A stretch of 64,000 nucleotides of DNA, taken from NCBI RefSeq assembly GCF_003665065.1, contig NZ_RCHR01000002.1:186001-250000 (forward strand), in the 5' to 3' direction. The position numbers and the translations under genes were made by a program. This stretch comes from Oceanobacillus piezotolerans (lineage in GTDB: Bacteria > Bacillota > Bacilli > Bacillales > Amphibacillaceae). Shown here piece by piece: positions 48,083 to 57,731 of the stretch (within the stretch, counting starts at the first letter, position 1; every line of letters begins with the position of its first letter). The notes beneath the pieces are model-generated. The model was not told where the DNA came from. It ran no database searches and was given only the letters and a program-made list of their open reading frames with translations.

Positions 48083-49027
48083 GTGAGTTCAAGATTAGAA
48101 AATAATAAAAACAAAAAAAGACGTAAATGGCCCTTTTGGGTTGGGGGTATCATCCTTGCTTTGATTCTAATTGTTGGAGGTTATGCGCTTTATTTATGGA
48201 ATCAGGTTGGCAATACTGTAGAAACCATGCATACTCCTTTGGCTCGAAGTGAAGATCCGGAATTTAAGCGAGCTGTTGATGATCGCTTTAAACAAAAAGA
48301 TGCTATTAATGCTTTATTACTGGGAGTAGATGAACGCAGTGGTGACCGCGGTCGTTCTGATACAATGATTCTTCTTTCTTTGAATCCAAATACGAACTCC
48401 ATGCTTATGCTTAGTATCCCTCGTGATACCTATGTAAATATTCCTGGACGCGGGATGGATAAAATTAACCATGCCTATGCATTTGGGGGTGTGGATTTAT
48501 CCGTACAGACCGTAGAAGAAACCTTTGATATTCCTATCCATGTATATGGAAGAGTAAATATGGAAGGTTTCAAACAGGGAATTGATGCCCTTGGTGGTGT
48601 AACGGTGCAAAATAACTTTGCTTTTAGTCAAGGGGGCACTAGCTTCACAGAAGGAGAAATTCACTTAAACGGTGAAGAAGCTTTAGACTATATTCGGATG
48701 AGAAAGCAAGATCCAAATGGAGACTTTGGTCGTAATGAAAGACAACGAGTAGTAATCGCTGCTGCCATTGATAAAGCAGCTAACTTCTCCAGTATTACGA
48801 AGTTTGGTGAAATGTTAGAGATTTTAGGATCTAATGTCCAAACGGACTTGGATATGAATAAAATCCAAACCTTATTTACTGATTATATTGGGACTCGTAA
48901 AAACATTGAGACCATGCAGATTAACGGAAGTGGACAAATGATTAATGGCATTTATTATTATGTCGTTCCAGACGAGGAATTCAACCGAATATCAACTGAA
49001 ATCAAAGAGCATTCTGAAGTCCAATAA
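48083..49027 (+). CDS. tagV: LytR-CpsA-Psr family cell-wall glycopolymer transferase
   Basis: 314 residues. One N-terminal transmembrane anchor (about 18-40), then an extracellular LCP domain with LLLGVDERSGDRGRSDTMILLSL, SIPRDTYVNIPG (Arg/Asp that bind the polyprenyl-pyrophosphate) and YIRMRKQDPNGDFGRNERQR. LCP enzymes attach wall teichoic acid or other polymers to peptidoglycan. It starts with GTG 48083 behind AAGGAG. The symbol is given by synteny with B. subtilis degSU-yvyE-yvhJ(tagV); TagT or TagU cannot be excluded. Confidence 0.88.
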   Translation: MSSRLENNKNKKRRKWPFWVGGIILALILIVGGYALYLWNQVGNTVETMHTPLARSEDPEFKRAVDDRFKQKDAINALLLGVDERSGDRGRSDTMILLSLNPNTNSMLMLSIPRDTYVNIPGRGMDKINHAYAFGGVDLSVQTVEETFDIPIHVYGRVNMEGFKQGIDALGGVTVQNNFAFSQGGTSFTEGEIHLNGEEALDYIRMRKQDPNGDFGRNERQRVVIAAAIDKAANFSSITKFGEMLEILGSNVQTDLDMNKIQTLFTDYIGTRKNIETMQINGSGQMINGIYYYVVPDEEFNRISTEIKEHSEVQ

Positions 49028-49043
49028 TATCCAATACTCAATC

Positions 49044-49085
49044 GAAAAGTCACCTGATGATTCCTTCACAGTGTGACTTTTCTTC
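49044..49085 (+). terminator. Intrinsic terminator after the LCP gene
   Basis: GAAAAGTCAC (49044-49053) pairs with GTGACTTTTC (49073-49082), followed by TTCTATTTTTC on the plus strand. Confidence 0.82.
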
Positions 49086-49163
49086 TATTTTTCTTACAGC
49101 GAATCTTTTACTTAGCCAGAATCGTATACTTACTTAAATCAATAAATAATGGGGGTACTTATT

Positions 49164-51170
49164 TTGAAAAAATATATATTATTAGGTATTATACTTCTTT
49201 TCTTAGCTGCATGCTCCGAAGATAATGCATCACCTAATGACCGTTTTCAAACCTTTATTACACATTGGAATGAGCAAGCCTATAATGAAATGTATACCCT
49301 CTTCTCCTCTGAGACAAAAACATCCTATTCAGAAGAGGAGTCTATCGAACGCCAAGCTGGTATATATGAAAGCATGGGTGTGTCAAACGTAGAAGTATCT
49401 TTTGATGCTTTGGATGAAGAAAGCATCAATACAGCATTTGAAGAAGGAAAAGCTGAGATTCCATTCCATGTGGAAATGGACACATTGGCTGGTCCGGTTA
49501 CTTTTGATTATTCTGCGACACTTGTTCAAGAAGGTGAAGAGGAAGAAAAAAACTGGTTCGTTCAATGGGATTCGGGGTTTATTTACCCTGAACTAAAAAA
49601 TGGCGGAGAGATAAGACTCGAAACTATAGAGCCAAAGCGTGGAGAAATTTTGGATCGAAACAATATCCCACTTGCACTCAATGATGAAGTATATGAGGTT
49701 GGCCTTGTTCCTGAAAAGCTAGCAGGTAACTCCAATGAACAAGTTGCAAACCTACTTGGAATTTCTGTAGACTCTATTGACAAGGCTCTTCAAGCAAACT
49801 GGGTACAGCCGAATAGTTTTGTTCCTTTAAAGCAAATCTCACCGTCTAATGAAACGGTAGTAAACCAGCTATTAGAGGTGCCAGGTGTGCTGATTAATTC
49901 TGATGTGGGTCGTGTGTATCCTGCAGGTGAAGCGGCTGCACATCTTGTTGGTTACTTAAGAACGGTACGTGCAGATGATTTTGAAGAATTTGATGAAAGT
50001 CAATATGCACCAGATGATATGATTGGTGCTAGAGGGTTAGAACGTTTATATGAGGCGGAGCTTAAAGGACAGGAAGGTGTTCAGATTTATATAAGCAAAG
50101 AGGATGAAGAAAATGTCATTCTTGCTGAAAAACCAGTCCAAAATGGAGAAAATATTACGCTGACTATTGATATTAATGCCCAGCAGAGAGTTTATGTGGC
50201 TTACGATGGTGATGCGGGCACTACTGCTGCCATAGATCCTAAAACAGGGGAAACGCTAGCACTAGTAAGCAGTCCTGCTTTTGATCCAAACGAAATAATG
50301 TATGGGACATCAGAAGATATATGGGAGCGTTTAGAAGGCAATGAAAAACAGCCATTAATTAATCGCTCTATCTCAACTTTCGCACCTGGTTCGGTTTTAA
50401 AACCGATCACAGCTGCAATCGGACTTAAAAACGGAAGTATTAATCCTGAAGAAGGATTTGAAATCGAAGGATTAACATGGAGTAAAGGCGAAGAATGGGG
50501 AGGATATGAGGTAACTCGTGTATCTACTTCAAATGGCCCAGTTGATTTAAGGGATGCGCTTGTCCGTTCTGACAATATCTATTTTGCCATGCAAGCTGTC
50601 AAAATGGGCGCAGATAAATTTGTTAAAGGGATGGAGGAATTCGGATTTGGAGAAGAGATTCCTTACTCTTACCCAACAACAGCATCTATGATTTCCAACA
50701 GTGGCAGCCTAGATGATGAAGTACTCCTTGTCAATTCAAGTTATGGTCAAGGAGAAGTACAGATGAGTGCCATCCACCTTGCCTCAGCCTATACAACATT
50801 CTTAAACGATGGAAAAATGATAAAGCCGACTATTTTCGCTGATGAGGAAGATGGGCAAGTTTGGAAAGAAGACCTGATTACAGAAGAACAGTCGGATATT
50901 ATTCAAGAGGCACTGCGCGCTGTCGTGACAGATGGAGCTGTTAAAGAAGCACAGAAGGCTGACTTTCCTATTTCCGGAAAAACAGGAACAGTGGAATTGA
51001 AACTTACTCTAGAAGAGGAAGATGGAGCAATCAATAGCTGGTTTGTTGGCTACCCAACCGATGACCAAGACATCCTTATCGCAATGATGATCGAACAAAC
51101 ACAGGATAAAGAAAGTGGCTATGTCATGCAAAAAGTGACCAACTTGCTAACTGAATTTAAAAAGCAATAA
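49164..51170 (+). CDS. Lipoprotein class B penicillin-binding protein with MecA-N domain
   Basis: 668 residues from a TTG at 49164 (GGGGG eight bases upstream); an ATG five codons earlier would place the SD inside the gene. The N-terminus is a lipoprotein signal (ILLFLAAC). Then an NTF2-like MecA-N domain (about 20-150), a PBP dimerisation region with EPKRGEILDRNNIPLALN, and the transpeptidase: Ser410 in APGSVLKP (SxxK), VRSDN (SxN) and GKTGT (KTG). The layout is that of B. subtilis PBP3 (pbpC) and PBP2a. No resistance can be concluded from the sequence. Ends at a strong terminator. Confidence 0.92.
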   Translation: MKKYILLGIILLFLAACSEDNASPNDRFQTFITHWNEQAYNEMYTLFSSETKTSYSEEESIERQAGIYESMGVSNVEVSFDALDEESINTAFEEGKAEIPFHVEMDTLAGPVTFDYSATLVQEGEEEEKNWFVQWDSGFIYPELKNGGEIRLETIEPKRGEILDRNNIPLALNDEVYEVGLVPEKLAGNSNEQVANLLGISVDSIDKALQANWVQPNSFVPLKQISPSNETVVNQLLEVPGVLINSDVGRVYPAGEAAAHLVGYLRTVRADDFEEFDESQYAPDDMIGARGLERLYEAELKGQEGVQIYISKEDEENVILAEKPVQNGENITLTIDINAQQRVYVAYDGDAGTTAAIDPKTGETLALVSSPAFDPNEIMYGTSEDIWERLEGNEKQPLINRSISTFAPGSVLKPITAAIGLKNGSINPEEGFEIEGLTWSKGEEWGGYEVTRVSTSNGPVDLRDALVRSDNIYFAMQAVKMGADKFVKGMEEFGFGEEIPYSYPTTASMISNSGSLDDEVLLVNSSYGQGEVQMSAIHLASAYTTFLNDGKMIKPTIFADEEDGQVWKEDLITEEQSDIIQEALRAVVTDGAVKEAQKADFPISGKTGTVELKLTLEEEDGAINSWFVGYPTDDQDILIAMMIEQTQDKESGYVMQKVTNLLTEFKKQ

Positions 51171-51173
51171 AAT

Positions 51174-51213
51174 AAATGCTATCCCTTGTTATTATGAGGG
51201 ATAGCATTTTTAA
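51174..51213 (+). terminator. Intrinsic terminator after the PBP gene
   Basis: AAATGCTATCCCT (51174-51186) pairs perfectly with AGGGATAGCATTT (51197-51209), followed by TTAAC; the plus-strand T-run is ATTTTTAAC. It may also act for the minus-strand gene that ends at 51225. Confidence 0.85.
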
Positions 51214-51224
51214 CATATATGACT

Positions 51225-51677
51225 TTAATGATTACTTAAATATTTAGTTAGCTGATAAAAAGCTGCTTCATCGTGCTCATCTAACGCTTTATCAATAAGG
51301 CGTTTTACATTCAACTTTTCCAATTCCTCAATGATGATTGCGCTTTCAATATTTTGTTCTTTACTACTTTCTTGCGCCTCATTGATATAATAAGTGCTAG
51401 CTATCGAATGAAGTTGCTGCAAGAAATCAGGGAGGGTAATTAATTTAGCCATCGTTAGATATACGACATCTTTACCATTTTGGAAAGCAAATTTCGCTTC
51501 TACATTTTCTACCTTTTGCGTTTTTCGATTAATACGAATCTCATTCGCCTCAATCGGAATAAATTGGTAATCTTTGTCGCGAATGACAACGGAAAAATAC
51601 TGATATGCTAATACGATTCGTACATACTCATGGTCAGTTTTGATATAATACGGCTTTAACATTTTAACAGTTACCAT
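51225..51677 (-). CDS. IDEAL-domain protein
   Basis: 150 residues. The C-terminal about 35 residues have the IDEAL pattern (LNVKRLIDKALDEHDEAAFYQLTKYL). The N-terminal part is beta-rich (YYIKTDHEYVRIVLAYQYFSVVIRDKDYQFIPI). Start ATG 51677, nine bases from GGGAGG; the frame extends further upstream without an SD. IDEAL proteins are Firmicutes-specific, and in B. subtilis one (YpiB-type) modulates other proteins, but the function here is unknown. Confidence 0.82.
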   Translation of the reverse strand: MVTVKMLKPYYIKTDHEYVRIVLAYQYFSVVIRDKDYQFIPIEANEIRINRKTQKVENVEAKFAFQNGKDVVYLTMAKLITLPDFLQQLHSIASTYYINEAQESSKEQNIESAIIIEELEKLNVKRLIDKALDEHDEAAFYQLTKYLSNH

Positions 51678-51885
51678 CCATTCACACCTCCCTAAGTAAT
51701 TTGGCAAGACACATATCGTAATATTCAGTTAATTTATTTTACATTATTTATATAAAAATAGCAATACTAAATTATTAGATTAATTTCCATTAGTGAAAAT
51801 TATGTTTCCTTTTGTTATATAAAAGGCTGGAACACAAACAAACTGTTTGACACAAACCAAGAACAATCCACAAAATAAATGAGGA

Positions 51886-52000
51886 AAAATACAGGAGACT
51901 CCTCTAGGAAGACAAGTCCTGGTGAGGTTCCTCAAGACGCAATCGCCCAAAGAGCTCACCAGCCGCCAGGGAAACGTGCATTGCATTTCCGTGGCTCTCA
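51886..52000. repeat. Degenerate single arm of the structured repeat (copy 4)
   Basis: Only the right-hand arm is recognisable: GACTCCTCTAGGAAGACAAG, then CTGGTGAG (51919-51926) and CTCACCAG (51955-51962), which form a perfect 8-bp stem, then GCCGCCAGGGAAACGTGCA and ATTTCCG. AGGAA/TTCCT replaces the usual TGCGGG/CCCGCA pairing. The left arm and the AATTCA-type ends are absent. It lies in the gene-free 51678-52046, where a frame at 51780-51986 has no coding support. Confidence 0.65.
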
Positions 52001-52046
52001 GCTTGCCAAAGTTTAGATTTTTTGATAAGCCCCCTCTTTCTCATCC

Positions 52047-53084
52047 TCAATCTATAGTAATGACATGTTCTGATAGAAAATCGGTAATATTTTTCACTTC
52101 ATCTGAGGTAAAAAAGTACGTTGCTTCGATTTGCTGTAAATATTCGCCTGCTTTTTCTAAAAAACGGACTCCCTGCTTCATATAGGATTTATAATTCTGA
52201 TTAACCTCATTAATTCTGCCCTCATATTTTTCATCTGTCCCATTTGACACAGCGAGTTCATAAAGATCAATGATGCTCTCCCCTTCACGTGACGGGAAAA
52301 ATTCATGTGGATCTGTACTGTCAAATAAGCAAAAATCAAGCTCTCTAACCAGAACCATATCTAGGCTATTAGGGTCAAAGCTACAATGATAGACCTCTAC
52401 ATCAAATGCATTCTGCTGACAGGCATTTGCTACTTTTTTCATAAACGTCGATTTACCTGTCCCAGCTCTCCCTTTAATATAAAATACCTTTTTCATCGGC
52501 TTAATTAAGCTGGGTACTTCATTCACAACCCCATCAGCTGTATTCGTTCCAAATAAGCGATGATACATATGTCCTGCTGATGCATGTTTCTCTTGTCCCC
52601 CGATTATATCGTGAATGAACGCTTCAGACAGTGCGTCCGCTTTATTAAAATCCATTTCATTAATATAAATATCCTCTAAGTCATCATGAATTCTTAAACC
52701 AATTTGAAAGGAACTATAGGCTCTTTGGGTAAACAGTTCGAACTTCTCTATATCCTTCTCATCAACCCCATTGTGATACTTTACAAATAAATCTAAATCT
52801 ACAACAAATAAATCTGTTACATCTTCTGGAACAATCCTATCAATTACGATTGCCAATGATTTATTCCGCAGTATTAATCCATCCAGATATTGTCCGTTAA
52901 GCGGACTCTTTAAAATCTCCATTTCCTCCCCTTGATATTTTGTAATAAATGCTTGTATTATACTTGTTTTCAAACGATTAGATGGATGCTTTAATACAAT
53001 GATTTTATTAATATTATATAAATTTGGCTTTATATAATTGACAAAGCCTTCCGCCGTATTTCCAGTTACATAATATTTTTTCAA
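52047..53084 (-). CDS. P-loop NTPase of unknown function (two-lobed, PRK06851-like)
   Basis: 345 residues. The clear motif is Walker A IKGRAGTGKSTFMKK (about 206-220), in the second half. The N-terminal half starts KKYYVTGNTAEGFVNYIKPNLYNINKIIVLKHPSN and keeps a nucleotide-binding-like layout but has lost the classic GKS/T. The C-terminal end forms a long helix. I associate it with the PRK06851 family of Firmicutes ATPases, whose function is unknown to me. It is a single gene; the upstream part holds a short repeat at 53158. Confidence 0.7.
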   Translation of the reverse strand: MKKYYVTGNTAEGFVNYIKPNLYNINKIIVLKHPSNRLKTSIIQAFITKYQGEEMEILKSPLNGQYLDGLILRNKSLAIVIDRIVPEDVTDLFVVDLDLFVKYHNGVDEKDIEKFELFTQRAYSSFQIGLRIHDDLEDIYINEMDFNKADALSEAFIHDIIGGQEKHASAGHMYHRLFGTNTADGVVNEVPSLIKPMKKVFYIKGRAGTGKSTFMKKVANACQQNAFDVEVYHCSFDPNSLDMVLVRELDFCLFDSTDPHEFFPSREGESIIDLYELAVSNGTDEKYEGRINEVNQNYKSYMKQGVRFLEKAGEYLQQIEATYFFTSDEVKNITDFLSEHVITID

Positions 53085-53278
53085 AGAGACACATCCTTTA
53101 TAGTGGTCTGTATTAGATTATGATGAAAATGGGCGGGAGTGCATGTATTATTTCATAAAGTGAAACTTCACTCAGTCGGGTACTTACAGCCAGTTAACTT
53201 ACGATAAAACTGCTACAGGTATACGTCATAGTCAACTAAAGCTATAGACCTTACAGCTTCAAAAATGACAAACGAAAC

Positions 53279-53641
53279 CTATTCCGTTAACCCAAGCACT
53301 TTCCGTTCCTCCTCTGTAAATATACGCGATCTGCTTAAAAATCGTTTCCCCTCCGGACCTTCCAGAGAGAACATTCCTCCTCGCCCATCCACTACGTCGA
53401 TAATTAACTGCGTATGCTTCCAATATTCATACTGGTCCTTTGCCATATAAAAAGGGCTGTCACCAATTCTCCCAAGCAATACATCTGATTCACCTGTACG
53501 AAACTCACCTAGTGGATAGCACATGGGAGAACTTCCATCACAGCAGCCTCCAGATTGATGAAACATTAAAGAGCCGTGAACATTCTTTAGCTTATCAATC
53601 AAGTCAAGTGCCTGTGCAGTAGCGATTACACGCTCAACCAT
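53279..53641 (-). CDS. DUF779 family protein, aldehyde dehydrogenase partner
   Basis: 120 residues. It has the conserved MFHQSGGCCDGSSPMC (tandem cysteines, likely metal site) and LGEFRTGESDVLLG, with VVDGRGGMFSLEGPEGKRFLSRSRIFTEEE at the C-terminus. ATG 53641 follows GAGGGAGGG. It starts 50 bases after the end of the aldehyde dehydrogenase gene, a pairing seen in many bacteria. Function is not established; a role in protecting or metallating the enzyme is a guess. Confidence 0.85.
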   Translation of the reverse strand: MVERVIATAQALDLIDKLKNVHGSLMFHQSGGCCDGSSPMCYPLGEFRTGESDVLLGRIGDSPFYMAKDQYEYWKHTQLIIDVVDGRGGMFSLEGPEGKRFLSRSRIFTEEERKVLGLTE

Positions 53642-53691
53642 TAAATCCCTCCCTCGTGGATAAGAAAAGGGAGCTATCTGCCCCCTTCCCA

Positions 53692-55212
53692 TTAAAACAA
53701 ACCTGTAGACGTCTCACTATAATTTATAAGCAGGTTTTTAGTTTGCTGATAATGCTCAAGCATCATGAGATGATTTTCTCTCCCAATTCCTGACTTTTTA
53801 TAGCCACCAAATGCTGCATGTGCAGGATATTGGTGGTAGCAGTTCGTCCATACACGACCAGCCTCAATATTTCGTCCAAAACGATATGCCAGGTTAATAT
53901 TTCTAGTCCACACACCTGCTCCAAGACCATATAGCGTATCATTGGCGACAGTTAAGGCTTCTTCTTTTCCCTTAAAAGTAGTGACAGATAAAACCGGTCC
54001 AAAGATTTCCTCTTGGAAGATGCGCATCTTGTTATGTCCTTTAAAGATAGTTGGCTCTACATAATAACCATTTTCCAGTTCTCCAGCTAATTGATTGACG
54101 TTGCCCCCGATAAGGACTTCTGCTCCTTCTTCTTTGCCAATATTTAAATAGGAAGTGATTTTTTCCATTTGTTCTTGAGAGGCCTGCGCGCCCATCATTG
54201 TTTCAGTGTCGAGTGGATGCCCAATTTTGATTTGCTTCACACGTTCAATTGCCTTCTCCATGAAGGCGTCGTATATCGATTCTTGAATTAACGCACGGGA
54301 AGGACATGTACATACTTCACCTTGGTTTAAAGCAAACATCACCAGTCCTTCAACTGCTTTGTCTAGGAAACCATCATCTTTCTCAAGCACATCCTCAAAG
54401 AAAATGTTAGGAGACTTTCCGCCCAGTTCTAATGTTACTGGAATAATATTTTCAGAAGCATATTGCATTATCAATCTTCCTGTAGTTGTTTCACCAGTAA
54501 ATGCAATTTTGGAAATCCCGGGGTTGGTTGCGAGCGGTTTTCCAGCTTCTACTCCAAAGCCATTTACGACATTAATGACCCCTGCTGGGATTATGTCTTT
54601 GATTAGATCAATAAATACATGAATGGAAGCTGGTGTTTGTTCAGCAGGCTTTAAAACGACGCAGTTTCCTGCTGCCAAAGCTGGGGCAAGCTTCCAAGTA
54701 GCCATGAGTAATGGGAAATTCCATGGAATAATTTGTCCAACGACCCCTAGTGGCTCATGGAAATGATAGGCAACCGTGTCAGAATCAATTTGACTGATAC
54801 TTCCTTCCTGCGCACGAATAACCCCGGCAAAATAGCGAAAATGGTCAATAGCCAGTGGCAAGTCAGCCGCCAATGTCTCACGAACAGCTTTCCCATTATC
54901 CCAAGTTTCTGCAACGGCAAGCATTTCTAAATTTTCTTCCATCACATCAGCTATTTTGTTAAGGATATTAGCACGCTCTCTAACCGATGTCTTGCCCCAT
55001 GCCTCTTTAGCAGCGTGGGCTGCATCTACAGCAAGCTGAACATCCTCCTTTGTTGAACGAGCAACTTCACAAAAAACTTCTCCAGTTACTGGTGTGACAT
55101 TTTTAAAATATTGACCTTGGATGGGAGCAAGGTATTCTCCTCCAACGTAATTATCGTAGCGCTTTTTAAAACTTACTACAGAACCTTCTGTATTGGGATT
55201 TTTGTATTTCAA
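53692..55212 (-). CDS. NAD-dependent aldehyde (acetaldehyde-type) dehydrogenase
   Basis: 506 residues from TTG 55212 (GAGGAGG, eight bases). This gives the [27 protein letters not shown] start typical of the AldA/ExaC group; upstream codons to 55239 lie before the SD. Catalytic Cys is in [11 protein letters not shown], the general-base Glu in [10 protein letters not shown], and the NAD site is [19 protein letters not shown]. It oxidises short aldehydes to acids. A DUF779 gene follows. The substrate range is inferred from subfamily only. Confidence 0.93.
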   Translation of the reverse strand: MKYKNPNTEGSVVSFKKRYDNYVGGEYLAPIQGQYFKNVTPVTGEVFCEVARSTKEDVQLAVDAAHAAKEAWGKTSVRERANILNKIADVMEENLEMLAVAETWDNGKAVRETLAADLPLAIDHFRYFAGVIRAQEGSISQIDSDTVAYHFHEPLGVVGQIIPWNFPLLMATWKLAPALAAGNCVVLKPAEQTPASIHVFIDLIKDIIPAGVINVVNGFGVEAGKPLATNPGISKIAFTGETTTGRLIMQYASENIIPVTLELGGKSPNIFFEDVLEKDDGFLDKAVEGLVMFALNQGEVCTCPSRALIQESIYDAFMEKAIERVKQIKIGHPLDTETMMGAQASQEQMEKITSYLNIGKEEGAEVLIGGNVNQLAGELENGYYVEPTIFKGHNKMRIFQEEIFGPVLSVTTFKGKEEALTVANDTLYGLGAGVWTRNINLAYRFGRNIEAGRVWTNCYHQYPAHAAFGGYKKSGIGRENHLMMLEHYQQTKNLLINYSETSTGLF

Positions 55213-55315
55213 CTCACATTCCTCCTCTATTATTTTCAAAAGATGACAAGTCCATGAGGCTTCCTCTATTAGAAGATATGTGAATGGAAATAGAAGTATG
55301 ACAAGCTATAGAAGA

Positions 55316-55350
55316 AACAAAAATCCCCATTCTCTTAGGAATAGGGATTT
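55316..55350 (-). terminator. Intrinsic terminator after ydjO
   Basis: AAATCCC (55321-55327) pairs with GGGATTT (55344-55350), with an inner ATTC/GAAT pair. On the minus strand it is followed by TTTTTGTTTC. Confidence 0.8.
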
Positions 55351-55392
55351 CGTTATTCTTGCATTTCTCCGTTTATTCGAGATACTTTCTAG

Positions 55393-55575
55393 TTATTGCA
55401 TTTCTGGTAGTACGCGTACTTCCCGCTCCATTGATGAATGACATAGTGGGCAATTTGGTTCTGCCTCGAAGCTGAAAGATTCTCTCATCCAACCTTGGCA
55501 TTCACCACTTGTACATGACCAAACATTTGTTTCTACCTCTGGTACCGGTTCTTTCGGTCCGCGAGAAAATGACAT
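55393..55575 (-). CDS. ydjO: YdjO-like cold-inducible zinc-ribbon protein
   Basis: 60 residues. Two cysteine pairs (CTSGEC and CPLC) around GWMRESFSFEAEPNCPLCHSSM form a rubredoxin-like zinc ribbon, the hallmark of the YdjO family (B. subtilis YdjO is cold-inducible). ATG 55575 follows AAGGGGA. Function is otherwise unknown. Monocistronic with its own terminator. Confidence 0.85.
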   Translation of the reverse strand: MSFSRGPKEPVPEVETNVWSCTSGECQGWMRESFSFEAEPNCPLCHSSMEREVRVLPEMQ

Positions 55576-55641
55576 GAAAGCATCCCCTTTCGTAGTTACC
55601 TACTATTATACTCCTTTTCGAGCCATAATGTAAGGTATATT

Positions 55642-56526
55642 CTAATCACTGTTTTGACTTCTCCGAACGAGATTTTCAAAAACTTGAAGTGCCTTGGGAT
55701 AAAATTCATGATGATTTTTCATCACATAAAAGGCACGTTGAATTGGCGTCCCTGCGAATTCCAGCCTCCTGATTCGATCCAGTTCGATCTCCTTTTGAAT
55801 CGTCAGCTCTGATAAAAGACTAATACCAAGTCCAGCTTCGACTCCCTCTTTTATCGTTTGGGTACTTCCCAATGTTATGAGACGATTAGGGGAAATATGA
55901 TGTTTTTCAAAAAATTCCTCGACTACTTTTCGTGTTCCAGAGCCCTCTTCGCGAATAATCCATGTTTCAGCTGCTAAAACTTCAGGTGTTATCCGCTTCT
56001 TTAATAAGGATTTCCCTATACTGGAAATGATATACAATCGATCTATTTGAAAGGGTACAGAAATAACTTGTTTATGCGTGAAAGTCCCCTCCACCAATCC
56101 TATATCGATGTCATGAGAAACAAGCTTTGAACCGATATCCTCCGTATTGCCAATCGATACGCTTGGAATAATAGCTGAATAGTCCTTCTGAAGCAGCGCT
56201 AAGAAAGAAGGTAATAGATATTCGCCAATCGTATAGCTTGCACCAATACGAAGCTCTCCAGCTGGTTCATTTTGTAAATCAGACACTAATGTCTGCATTT
56301 GCTCATACTCGCGCAAAATACTTTTTCCATATTGATAGACAATCTTTCCTGCTTTGTTTACTTCTACATATTTATTTGTTCGTTCCAGAAGCTTTACTCC
56401 GAGCTCTCGTTCTAGAGCTTGTATATATTGACTAACAGCTGGCTGTGACATATGCAGCTCCTCCGCTGCGCGAGAAAAATTCTTTAATTGAGCTACCTTC
56501 ATAAAGACGATTAAATGCTGATCCAT
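55642..56526 (-). CDS. LysR-family regulator, divergent to the YeiH gene
   Basis: 294 residues. An N-terminal winged HTH (VFMKVAQLKNFSRAAEELHMSQPAVSQYIQALERELGVKLLERTNK) and C-terminal periplasmic-binding-like effector domain (residues about 90-290). The domain architecture and its divergence from a YeiH-type gene resemble CysL/YeiE, regulators of sulfur or anion metabolism. The 120-base gap to 56647 is rich in ATAA/TTAT repeats suitable for a LysR operator. The effector is not known. Confidence 0.88.
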   Translation of the reverse strand: MDQHLIVFMKVAQLKNFSRAAEELHMSQPAVSQYIQALERELGVKLLERTNKYVEVNKAGKIVYQYGKSILREYEQMQTLVSDLQNEPAGELRIGASYTIGEYLLPSFLALLQKDYSAIIPSVSIGNTEDIGSKLVSHDIDIGLVEGTFTHKQVISVPFQIDRLYIISSIGKSLLKKRITPEVLAAETWIIREEGSGTRKVVEEFFEKHHISPNRLITLGSTQTIKEGVEAGLGISLLSELTIQKEIELDRIRRLEFAGTPIQRAFYVMKNHHEFYPKALQVFENLVRRSQNSD

Positions 56527-56646
56527 ATTAGCCCTCCTGCTATTAATTATAATATTTACTTATTGTTCTTATTACAATTATTTATTTTATTTATCATACA
56601 TCTACTTCTATACTAATAAAAGGACATCATAGAAGGGAAAAACATA

Positions 56647-57657
56647 ATGACAGACTTAAAAACAAATAAAGTAACAAAGATTCTTTACGGTATTGGATTT
56701 ACTTTTATTATTGCACTTATTGGCTATGTATTGTCACTTATTCCTGGAGTAAACCATATTGGTCCCCTTGCCTGTGCCATCCTCCTTGCCATTATTTTCA
56801 GGCAGCTTTTCGGGTATCCAGAGTTCTTTAGGGAAGGTATTGAATTCTCCTCGAAATACTTATTACGTTTCGCCATTATTTTATATGGATTAAAACTAAA
56901 TATTGGTGTAATTTTTACGGATGGACTTGGACTGCTCGTTAAAGCTGCTATTACCATTATATTTGCTATTTTAGTAACTATGTTTCTATCAAAAGCCATG
57001 AAAGCAAACCCGGCCATCTCTCTATTACTCGGTGTGGGAACAGGGGTCTGTGGTGCAGCCGCAATTGCTGCTGTAGCACCCATTATTAAATCAAAAGAGG
57101 AAGATACAGCCATAAGTATAGGACTAATTGCGTTAGTAGGTACACTATTCTCGATTATCTATACATTAATTTTACCACTTCTGCCTATTTCCAATGCACA
57201 CTACGGAATTTGGTCAGGCTTGAGCCTGCACGAGCTAGCACATGTTGCTCTAGCAGCAGAACCTGCTGGCGAGGAAGCACTTGCCATGGCATTGCTTGCA
57301 AAGCTTGGCCGTGTCTTTTTATTGGTTCCTCTTTGCTTTGTTCTCATTTACTGGATGAGGCATCGAAAAAAAGGACAAGCGGAGGAAGCCAAAGTCTCGT
57401 TCCCATGGTTTTTACTAGGATTTATTGCAATGAGTATAGTAGGAACCTATGTGCTCGGCGACTGGATTCCTGTTTCAAATGGGTTTCTGGATAGCACAGA
57501 CTTAATCACTACCTTTGTGTTAACCTCAGCAATGGTCGGACTTGGTTTGAATGTTAATTTAAAAGAAGTACGCTCCAAAGCAATGCGCCCACTTATAGCA
57601 ATGCTCATAACATCGGTGCTTGTTTCTCTACTTATGTATTGGGTGGCTGGAATTTAA
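56647..57657 (+). CDS. YeiH/UPF0324 putative sulfate/anion exporter
   Basis: 336 residues, nine to ten transmembrane segments. Family signatures are LLRFAIILYGLKLNIG, LLGVGTGVCGAAAIAAVAPIIKSKEEDTAISI, and LSLHELAHVALAA. Some members export sulfite or sulfate derived from sulfonates. It is divergently transcribed from the LysR gene, the usual arrangement. ATG 56647 follows AGAAGGG. It ends with a terminator at 57671. Confidence 0.9.
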   Translation: MTDLKTNKVTKILYGIGFTFIIALIGYVLSLIPGVNHIGPLACAILLAIIFRQLFGYPEFFREGIEFSSKYLLRFAIILYGLKLNIGVIFTDGLGLLVKAAITIIFAILVTMFLSKAMKANPAISLLLGVGTGVCGAAAIAAVAPIIKSKEEDTAISIGLIALVGTLFSIIYTLILPLLPISNAHYGIWSGLSLHELAHVALAAEPAGEEALAMALLAKLGRVFLLVPLCFVLIYWMRHRKKGQAEEAKVSFPWFLLGFIAMSIVGTYVLGDWIPVSNGFLDSTDLITTFVLTSAMVGLGLNVNLKEVRSKAMRPLIAMLITSVLVSLLMYWVAGI

Positions 57658-57670
57658 TGAAGTTGATAGA

Positions 57671-57700
57671 TCAGCAGACTAATAGTCTGCTGAATTTTTA
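57671..57700 (+). terminator. Intrinsic terminator after the YeiH gene
   Basis: TCAGCAGACTA (57671-57681) pairs with TAGTCTGCTGA (57683-57693), followed by ATTTTTATTTG. It lies before the tandem array at 57732, so the array is downstream of a terminator. Confidence 0.85.
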
Positions 57701-57731
57701 TTTGTGGGGGACGGTAGCGATGTTTTACTTG

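Noticed and set aside
51780..51986. 68-residue minus frame near the degenerate repeat
   Set aside because: It covers the degenerate repeat arm, has no SD and no recognisable family.
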